DNA of 64,000 nt from Aphidius gifuensis. Taxonomy: Eukaryota > Arthropoda > Insecta > Hymenoptera > Braconidae. Position numbers and translations under genes: made by a program. How positions within the stretch are numbered: position 1 is the stretch's first letter; each line of letters opens with the position of its first letter. Location of the stretch: assembly GCF_014905175.1 (NCBI RefSeq), contig NC_057789.1, positions 14,994,876-15,058,875 on the forward strand, given 5' to 3'. The notes below the pieces were generated by a model. It did no database searches. It saw only the letters and a list, made by a program, of their open reading frames with translations, and was not told where the DNA came from. Positions 56,195-64,000 of the stretch are shown here, in pieces.

Positions 56195-56575
56195 ATTTTC
56201 ACTGGATGATCACGGGAATATAAATATTTTATCTCGATTGAAAAACGTGGGTTTCTAAATTCACGTGATCGTCCAGTGAAAATATTTTAATTTAACGTGA
56301 ATTGTGCAGGATTTTAACTGAACTACTGAAATCAAGTATCTTTCACGTGATTGCCAAGTTATTATAATTTCCCGGGAAAAACGGTTTGTATACAACCATA
56401 TACAACCATATATGATTGTATATAAACTCATACAGTTGTATATCGCCATTTTCTGTATACAAACTTATAAAGTTGTATACAGTTGTATGCAACCATATAT
56501 GGAATTTATAGATCTAATTCAAGAATGGTTGTATACGAACATAGATAGTTGTATACAAGTTTATATGCCGTGACT
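56195..56575. repeat. Two small palindromic repeats
   Basis: 'tttcactggatgatcacgg' (56198) pairs with 'cacgtgatcgtccagtgaaa' (about 56263-56282). A separate unit rich in 'gtatacaaccata' runs from 56377 to about 56570 with partly inverted ends. Confidence 0.55.
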
Positions 56576-56684
56576 TTCAAAAATTTATTAACATTATAAA
56601 AAAAAAAAAAATTGATAATTGTTCAAACAATTTAATCTTTTTGTTTATATATTTGGTGATTTATTTGACCGAAAACATTACACC

Positions 56685-56775
56685 ATAAATAATTGACATT
56701 ACCAGGACTTGAACACGGTATCTTCTAGTTGAAACTCCAGAGCCTTACTTACCTAACCACAGCAGCTACAATTAA
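56685..56775 (-). repeat. tRNA-derived repeat (SINE-like)
   Basis: The minus strand has TGGTTAGGTAAGTAAGG (A-box-like) and GTGTTCAAGTCC (B-box-like). Third antisense unit of this kind in the window. Confidence 0.5.
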
Positions 56776-57067
56776 AAATAAGGAAAATTTGTTCTACTTA
56801 AATATTCATTATAATCATAGCAATCCAAGGATCAACTAACACTGGGCCGATATATAAATTTTATTTGTTTCGTATACCGCGGAATGTATTGTCATAATTT
56901 ATGAAAAAAATTTTTTATCCCTGAAATTTTCGTTTTGTAAAAAAAAATAAGTAGCTGTTATATATTATTAAACAAACACCCTTTCAATATTAAATACATA
57001 ATAGCGGTTCTTAATATATTTTTATATATATGGTATATATAATAGTATTTTTAATTATACTATTGTA

Positions 57068-57127
57068 AAATGAGTGGTATCGGGAGAATCCTGGTAATTT
57101 TAGGATTCTGTCGATATCACTCATTGT
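57068..57127. repeat. Compact hairpin, about 24-bp stem
   Basis: 'aatgagtggtatcgggagaa' plus 'tcct' pairs with the inverted 'aggattctgtcgatatcact' plus 'catt', with about three mismatches or wobbles and a loop of about nine bases. It could be a tiny MITE or a miRNA-like precursor. Confidence 0.5.
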
Positions 57128-58205
57128 ATTATTTTAATATTTTTTTTAATAATTCAATTTGGCGGCATTTTACATTCTGGAATAGTGCCGGCTTAAGAAT
57201 ATATTCAAGGGTGCAAAACCTCTAGCTTGTTACAAACGCATTGCGCTAGGTATGGAGTTAAGAGTGTCGAAATAAACCCTGAATATATAATTAAACTAAG
57301 AATAAAAATAAAACAAAAGGTTGTCCGCAATTACTGTAGGACATTACAATATTATATAATATCATTAAAGAGGATAATTTATTACATTATATGTAATTGT
57401 CGTTGTAATTATTGTAATTAATTTCAATATTAATAATTTTTCTCAGCAACTACTCTACTTTTATAATTCCTTCAAAAATTGCTATTAAATCTAATATTTG
57501 TAATTACTATCTCCATCATTTAAACAAAGAAAAATAAATGCAGGTCATGTATAAGCACCGTCAAGCAAGATGCTTCGTAATTCTCGTAAATTTTTTTTTT
57601 TTTTATTTAATGAACACTAGGGACAAAGCCCTATGGTTCGTATTCTCGTAAAACTTGCAAATGCTAACTTAGTGACATCTTTATATTTTCTTCGTTATTA
57701 AAAAAATAACCATATACCATCCGATCAATTAAATCTAGTTTTTTTGATGGGGTGTGTTTAGTTTGCTAATGCACAGTTTGCTATCGCGTACATTCAGAAC
57801 GTTTACTTTCTAAATGTTCAGTTTGCCTGGAGATCGTTCGATAGCTGGCCAAGGGCCTGGGCCTTGGCCATCAGAACGGAAACTTGATAAATTGAAAACT
57901 TTCTATAAAAATAACTAGTTTCAAAAATACAAGTTCTTTTTTTACTAGTCGATCTTGTTGTTATTCATTGTTATTCTTGGACCACATAAATGAAAAAAAA
58001 CTTACAAGCTTATTAAATACTGTGACGGCGTTCAACGAATATAGTTTTACGATTTTATGGAATGACAATTTAAAGATAGTATATTGTAGTTCCGTCTTGA
58101 CCAACAGGTGGCGTAAGTTTTTTTCAAGCGCTTTGTATGCTTGGAAATAATAAGCCCAGGGGATGGACAAGATTTAATCAGTCGATTTGTAACTCAATCT
58201 GAGGA

Positions 58206-58323
58206 TTAAAGTGAAATTTACCAAAGTTAGTTTTCAGCCAAGGCAATAAGATTTCCCCTACTCTTCCTTGAAAACATTTGATGCCGTGTCCCCTTCTTAC
58301 TAACTTTGGTAAATTTCACTTTA
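58206..58323. mobile_element. Palindromic MITE with perfect 25-bp ends
   Basis: 'taaagtgaaatttaccaaag' with 'ttagt' at 58207-58231 is repeated exactly inverted at 58299-58323, enclosing 67 bp. Confidence 0.8.
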
Positions 58324-59045
58324 GACAACTCATTTTTGGAAATCTTAATTTCTTTGGCAAAATTATTTTTATATAAATTAACAGGTAAACAACATCCTTT
58401 CTTTAGCTAATATTTTTCCCATAGCTTTTCATTTATTATACGATATTGAATAAATAAATAAAAATAAAAAATATTAATTTATAAGTTAATATTTCAAATT
58501 ATAAAAAAAATCAGTCAGTAGCGTAGTTCGGGTCGATATTGAAGATATCATTCTCATAAAATCTACATTTTCCCCTTCTTTCACCCGAACGCAAAAATCG
58601 GTCTCTGCGCATGGGAAAAATCTTCAGTTAGGGAAAAAAATAAGCCCAGAAAAAAATCCAGATCCAATCAATAATAAGTGATTCCATCGTGAGACTGTGC
58701 CAGAAGGTACTATTCGTGAGTAAAAATATTTTTTTTAATTAGAATTTATATGGTATGTGACAAGCAGTTGACCTGCAAGCTATCTTTGTATCATTTTGTC
58801 AAATAATTATTATAATAATTAATAAAAAAAATACACCAAAAAGATAGATTAAAAAGAAAGTAATGAAGATGTATTTATTCATGTTACATACATTAATTGG
58901 TAAATTATATGACTAAATCAGTAATCTTTATTACTTCTCATTATTAGTAATAATTTAGTATTTTAAATTTTTTTATACTGAAAGATGAAAAAAATAAAAT
59001 GATATATACTTTAAGACAAAAAATAATTGCTAACATAACCTCATA

Positions 59046-59598
59046 CACTCAGAGAAGGATATGTTAACAGTTAACATATCCTGTTTAATGTTAACATATG
59101 CCATGTTTAAATGCGTGGTGGCTGATAAGTTTACATCAAAGATATATATATTAACATTAAACATACGTATCTTAATAGTTAATATGCGTATGTTAACTAT
59201 TAAGATATCTGTAATTAACACAATCTGAAGGTTAGGTTGATAGTTGAGGACATTTACGTATGTAAATATGAAAATTTAATGTAAAATTAAGAATGAATTT
59301 ACAAAAAAACTAAATTTAAATAAATTTATGACAACACGAGTACATATTATATTATATTACAATTAGAATAGTGTCACAATATAATGTCAAAAAAAAAAAG
59401 ATTACAAGAAGTAGACTGGCGCATCAAAATATTTGGCCACGTAAAGATACGTATGTTAACTATAAACATACGTATGTTAACAGTTAAGATACCTGAAATC
59501 TATGTTTATTGTTAATATATATATCTTAACATTAAACTTTTGTATGTTTAATGTAAACATATTGGTATGTTAACTGTTAACATATCCTTCTCTGAGTG
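59046..59598. mobile_element. TA-flanked MITE, CACTCAGAGA family
   Basis: The ends CACTCAGAGAAGGATATG and the inverted CATATCCTTCTCTGAGTG are flanked by TA (59044-59045, 59599-59600). The interior repeats 'tatgttaacagttaacata'-type motifs near both ends. No ORF. Confidence 0.85.
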
Positions 59599-59885
59599 TA
59601 GATTAGGTACGATTGTTTTCAACAAGTTCTACAGTGTTTACGGTGTTATCTCAATAAAATTTCACATAAACAATAAATTAAAGAACTTATTGAATAATTT
59701 AGATTATATTATTCACTTACCATTTATGAGTCAGAGAAATATTTAGTCAGACAAATATTACTCAATTTTTAAATTTAAACTCAGCAGTGCTACCACCACA
59801 AAAATATAAAATCCACCAGAACAAAAAATTGGCCAGGTTTTTGGCCTCAGCCAGCTATCGAACGCTCTTCTGCACCCGAATTCAC

Positions 59886-60045
59886 AGGGCAAATTTTTTA
59901 CAATTTAGGGCTTTTTTTTGCCGCTGATGACGCTTGTAAAAACTTTTTTTATATAGATTTTACATACAAAAGCTTTACAAGCGCCGTGAGTGGTGAAAAA
60001 AAGCTCTAAATTGTAATGCCCTGTGAATTGGACTGCTGGTGTTAA
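59886..60045. mobile_element. MITE with about 35-bp inverted ends
   Basis: 'cacagggcaaattttttaca' followed by 'atttagggctttttttt' (59886-59930) pairs with the inverted 'aaaaaaagctctaaattgta' and 'atgccctgtg' (about 59996-60045). The core contains 'gacgcttgtaaa' and its inverse. Confidence 0.75.
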
Positions 60046-60441
60046 GTTTCTGATATCCGAAAACATCCACCCTCCCTATTCCGTAGATAACTTCTAAAGG
60101 TATTATACTGTGTAAACATGCGCAGTAAAACTTTGTAAATTACTGCAGTATCATACTCATTTCTTGTTAGAATGAGAATTTTTTAGCTACATCTGTATCT
60201 GCATCTGTATCTAATTCTCAAGCCAATTGGACTGCAGGAAAGTCAACTATGTACCTTGGACTCCAATAATCGAAGATGGGACTAAATTATTATGACTCCT
60301 GCTTTTATGAGTGTCATTTAAATAAAAAACTTTATATATATCTGTTTTAAGATTTCGTATTTCGACACCGTTAATATTGAGTAGTATCTCATACGCACGT
60401 ACGAACTTTAGTTACTTTACTTGTCATCGCCAATCATAAAA

Positions 60442-60681
60442 ATGATGAATATTGAAGAAACAAAAACTAATATTTTTAACGATCAAAAACCCGGCACGTC
60501 AGGTTTGAGGAAAAAAGTAACAGTTTTTCAACAAGAATTCTACACAGAAAATTTCGTTCAAGCGATTTTCGATGCCCAAGGTGACCGAGTTGTTGATTCT
60601 ACATTTGTTGTTGGTGGAGATGGGCGTTATTATGTAAAGGAGGTAGTTAGCAAAATAATCAAAATTGCTGCTGCTAATCGG
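60442..60681 (+). CDS. Pgm1: Phosphoglucomutase, first coding exon
   Basis: From ATG 60442 the frame gives a short divergent start, then QKPGTSGLRKKVTVFQQ, YTENFVQAIFDA, STFVVGGDGRYY and KIIKIAAANR. These are the hallmarks of domain I of alpha-D-phosphohexomutase (glucose 1-phosphate/glucose 6-phosphate interconversion, glycogen and glycolysis, cytosol). A GTGAGA donor follows at 60682, phase 0. The serine active-site exon (ASHNPGG) is not in the window, so the intron is more than 3.3 kb. A second ATG directly follows the first. This appears intact and is the main host gene here. Confidence 0.92.
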
Positions 60682-61439
60682 GTGAGAAATTCACTTTTTT
60701 TAAGAATTCAGAATGATTCATACTACGTATATTGTTAGTTTTTTCGTTTTTTCAACATATAGACAAAAACTTTTACACGATACTTCGTTACCATATTGAA
60801 TAAATGTTTGTTTCTCGTTAATTTTCAATGTACAATTTCCCTATACTATACATTATCAAGTAAACTTAAGAAAAAAATGATTTTCAAAGTCATTAAAAAA
60901 GAATAAATATAAATATATATATATATGCATTATGCATATGATGAACGGTAAACAGGATTTTGTGTTACATTGTTTTCTATAGAAAATTATATAATTAGTT
61001 AAATTAAAAAAGGTTTTCATGAATAAATAACAAAGATCAGACGATATCTTTATATAACAATAAGTTGTCGAGCGTATTTTCCGATAAATTATTAGAGCTG
61101 AAATGATAGAAAAAAAAAGATAGTCAAGTTCCCCAAGGTGCACCCTAAGTGTTCCGTAGGATTTTTCATTTTATTTCTTGATGTTTACAAAAATATTGTA
61201 AAAAAACAGTTTGTGACACTATACATATAGTTGAATAAAAAAAAAAAATAAACGACCGAAAAATTTGAAAAAAATATCGGAGCGTCTACAGATGAAGCGT
61301 CGTCGATTAAAACATTGCTGGAATTGATCGGTCAATATTTGAAATTGGGCCATGTCCAAAAATGGGCATATTAAATCTAATAAGGCCCCAAACTTGGAAA
61401 TAAATATGACGATTGTTTTTGGCTAAAAAAAATAAAGAA

Positions 61440-61875
61440 AATGAGCATCTCACAAGCCAATTCGATTTAGGACTTCACGTTTTATCTCGAAATAACAAAA
61501 AGTCACAGAAAAGCGAAAACATAAGTGTCCTACGGCACACTAAAAATATGGAACGAAAATAAATTTCTTTTTGACGGCTCTATATGCCTATGTACACACT
61601 TTTTTTTTAATGATTTTTAAAATCTTAATTTTCTTGAGTCAAAGACAAAACATGTAATTTGAATTACTACTATAGTTGATTCTGCTCGAGAGTGGCACCA
61701 TTGAAAATCCACAAAAACAAAATAGGAATCGCATGAAGAAAAAAAAAAAAAGAAACTCGCCTTATTTTCAGTGTTCCGTAGGACACTTATGTTTTCGTTT
61801 TTCATGTGACTTTTTGTTATTTTGCGATAAAAATTGAACTTCTAAATCGAATTGTTTTTAGAAATGCTCATTTTG
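61440..61875. repeat. Fold-back repeat with 'gtgtcctacgg' arms
   Basis: About 100 bp at 61440-61545 ('aattcgatttag', 'aacaaaaagtcac', 'aaaacataagtgtcctacgg') recurs inverted at 61765-61870. A partial third piece ('gtgttccgtagga') is at 61149. Confidence 0.7.
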
Positions 61876-62214
61876 TTGCTTTTTTTTTCCAAAAGTGATG
61901 TGATTTTTTGTTGAAATATTTAGGCCTTAATACATTTTTCATCTTCATCTCAGGGCTAAGCCCACAAGCTAAAACTGATTGATTATACGTTGACTAATGT
62001 TTCAATCAACGACGTTTCATTAGGGATCTGATCTATGGGCAGGGTTTGGTTGCTCACGCACACATTTATTGTGTATAGGCTTATCTGTGAGGCAATATGG
62101 CACATTCCAGATCGTTTTACTATAGTAAGTCAACAAACTATACCATACAAAATTTTTTAATGTAGTTTCAATGATCTGGAAATAGTTTACTTGTTTACTG
62201 TGCGCCTAGTGGAG

Positions 62215-62580
62215 AAAGAGATCCGGGGAGCCGGATCCTGATCCAAATCAGATCCAGTATGGCTAAGGTAATCCGGATCCGGGTTTTCTGACCCTTTTCG
62301 GATCCGTTATAGCTAAAGCTAACCGGACCGGCTATCTTTACTATTTCCTAATCTGAATCGGATGCAGATTGCCAGACTTGAATAAAAGTACCGGATCCCG
62401 TTTGAGTGAGGGAACCTCAGCCAATCCGAATCCAGTTTGCCGGATCCGGTCTGGAGCTTAGCCAGCGTTACATTTCCAGTCCGGGCTGGATCAGGCTGGC
62501 CGGAACCAGATCGGATTTGTAATCAGGTAAACCAGATCCGACTCGGATCCGAATCAGGCTGAAATTTCCGCTCAGGTAAC
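62215..62580. repeat. Degenerate GGATCCGG-type repeat, GC-rich
   Basis: Many irregular copies of 'ggatccggatc' and 'atcaggctggccgga' over 360 bp, clearly GC-richer than the surroundings. No coding frame convinces. Confidence 0.75.
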
Positions 62581-62634
62581 GGGTGTTTTCTAACCGCTCG
62601 GCCAGAAAAAAGTATGTGTTACGTGGGCACCACG

Positions 62635-62785
62635 TGAGCGATTCTCTCTTGCACTCAGTACAGCACAGATAGTGCCTCATTTCTGGGATGCTTGAGTCAG
62701 TTAGTGGCCGCATCTCCTCTGCACGCTCCGTCGACTCTGCATCATCTGTGCTGTGCTTCGTGCAGGAGAGAATCGCACTTGCATT
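62635..62785. repeat. Hairpin-forming inverted repeat
   Basis: 'gagcgattctctcttgcac' with 'tacagcacagat' (62636-62671) pairs with the inverted 'atctgtgctgtgc' and 'tgcaggagagaatcgc' (about 62741-62777). Confidence 0.6.
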
Positions 62786-63049
62786 GCGCTCCTGTTACAC
62801 AATATACTATTTTGCATTTGAGGGCTTTATTAGATATTATTTTATGATTATTATTATTATATTTATTATTATTATTCTCACAGGACCCAATTGTAAATTT
62901 TGACCGATGAATCCCGACAAGGTTCCAATCGATGACTCTTCATTAGCAGACTTTAATATATTTTTTTCAAATTTTTAGGTCCTTTTTTAGGGCTTGTCAG
63001 TACTATCGAAGATAAAATTATTTAGTTTTAAATACCCGTGAAGGAGAAT

Positions 63050-63215
63050 ACAACATGGCCAAGCAATGGCCCAAGCCTGGCAAAATGTTGCCATGTCTAA
63101 GCTGCCAGTCTCGGTCAATGCTTGACCCAGACTTGGGGATTGACACCAATTCAAGCTTGGCTACTAATACTAGGCCAAGTATGGGCTGCCAATACTGGAC
63201 CAAGACTTCCAAAAA
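63050..63215. repeat. Degenerate 'ggccaagcctggc/cttggcc' repeat
   Basis: Short irregular repeats of 'ccaag' and 'cttgg' over about 160 bp. No gene. Confidence 0.55.
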
Positions 63216-63264
63216 TTTGATAATTTGAAAAAAAAAAATACTTTTTAATTGTTTAGACAATTCA

Positions 63265-64000
63265 ATTTTTTTTATCAATGGATTTTTTTCGAAAATTATA
63301 GCTCAAATTGTAAAATGTTTCAAGTAAAAGTTGTAGGGTTTGGAGGAGGACAAAGAAAAAAAAAAAAAAAAAATCGAAAAATCCAAAATGACGGAGTTTC
63401 CGGTATAAACATAGTTTTTTTAAATAGATACTGCATTTTTTTTTGCACCAAAACGTTTTCTACATCAAAACTAACACTTTTTATTTGAAAATTTTTTTGA
63501 TAAAATCACTTTTTTTTCGGGCCGATTTTATCTGTTTATGGATTTTCCTGAAAAAATATGGCTTTAATTAAAAAATGATATTTAGAAAAGTTGTAGCACC
63601 GAGAAAGACGAAAACAAAAAAAAAAAAAATTTCTGAAAAAAAATCAAAATGTCGGAGTTAGAAGCATAAACAAAGTTTTAACAAAAAATCGATTTTTCCG
63701 GAAAATTTTATTTAGAAAAAGTGTTAGCCTTGATGTGAACAATTTTTTAATAAAAAAAAATTACACCTAACCTCGAAAAAAAAAATGTTCATACCGGAAA
63801 CTCCATTTTTAAATTAAATTTTTTTTTTCTTTTTTTTTGTTCTTGTCTTTTTTAGCGCTACAACTTTTCTAAATAACATTTTTTAATTAAAGCCATATTT
63901 TTTCAGGAAAATCCATAAACAGAGAAAATCGAGCCGAAAAAAAAGTGATTATATCGAAAAATTTTTCAAATAAAAAGTGTTAGTTTTGATGTAGAAAATG
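63265..64000. mobile_element. Fold-back element, copy 2, running out of the window
   Basis: The left arm (63265-63615) matches 51620-51960 in the same direction. The loop (63640-63815) matches the loop of copy 1 but in the opposite orientation. The right arm starts at about 63835 and is cut by the window end. Confidence 0.85.

Larger units (their letters stand above)
60682..64000 (+). other. First intron of phosphoglucomutase, repeat-filled
   Basis: No second exon is recognisable up to the window end. The intron holds the fold-back repeats and degenerate tandem repeats listed separately. Confidence 0.6.

Overview
This is an AT-rich eukaryotic nuclear window, almost certainly from an insect and most likely a hymenopteran such as a parasitoid wasp. 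The capsid-type genes resemble families I know mainly from wasp and ant genomes, so the exact organism is inference. It is mostly mobile DNA. The only clear host protein-coding piece is the first coding exon of phosphoglucomutase near the right end (60442-60681). A second, unrecognised multi-exon gene lies on the minus strand around 46373-50399.

The core is a set of Polinton/Maverick (virus-like, self-synthesising) elements. Element A (26229-40368, 14,140 bp) is complete: long terminal inverted repeats, AG...CT ends and a perfect 6-bp target duplication (AGTATG). It carries, in order, DNA polymerase B, an exonuclease-like protein, major capsid protein, a small conserved protein, penton, adenain-like protease, PLA2/pVI-like protein, packaging ATPase, a conserved unknown gene (called X here), a fibre-like protein and a chromodomain integrase, plus an intron-containing tRNA-Tyr just inside the right terminal repeat. 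Element A is inserted inside gene X of a second, older Polinton, B. B's integrase and fibre-like gene lie to the left of A (24671-26228), and its ATPase, PLA2, protease, penton and capsid genes lie to the right (40369-45451). B's polymerase is reduced to two end fragments at 23344-24586. Next to B's capsid gene is an ORF (46003-46200) with the PPP1R15/GADD34-type domain, a family several large DNA viruses use to reverse eIF2-alpha phosphorylation. A third, partial Polinton, C, occupies the left end to 8139: a broken RING gene, a truncated polymerase, small spliced ORFs and one terminal repeat.

Other regions: 1568-2799 is an LTR-like insertion. 8140-12020 is flanked by inverted repeats and holds fragments of two host genes, eEF1-gamma and an Obg/MTG2 GTPase. 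12000-20800 holds MITEs, a decayed transposase-like gene with subterminal repeats, heat-shock-element-like arrays and imperfect palindromes. 20843-22310 is a tRNA-like sequence followed by about 1.4 kb of ATT repeat. 46800-60400 and the phosphoglucomutase intron (60682 onward) are filled with TA-flanked MITEs, fold-back elements and tRNA-derived repeats.

In A the ATPase, penton, fibre-like, exonuclease-like and small capsid-cluster genes are open, while polymerase, capsid, PLA2, X and integrase carry stops or frame changes. Nearly every B gene is broken. These are therefore decaying endogenous elements, although A's terminal repeats are still nearly identical.
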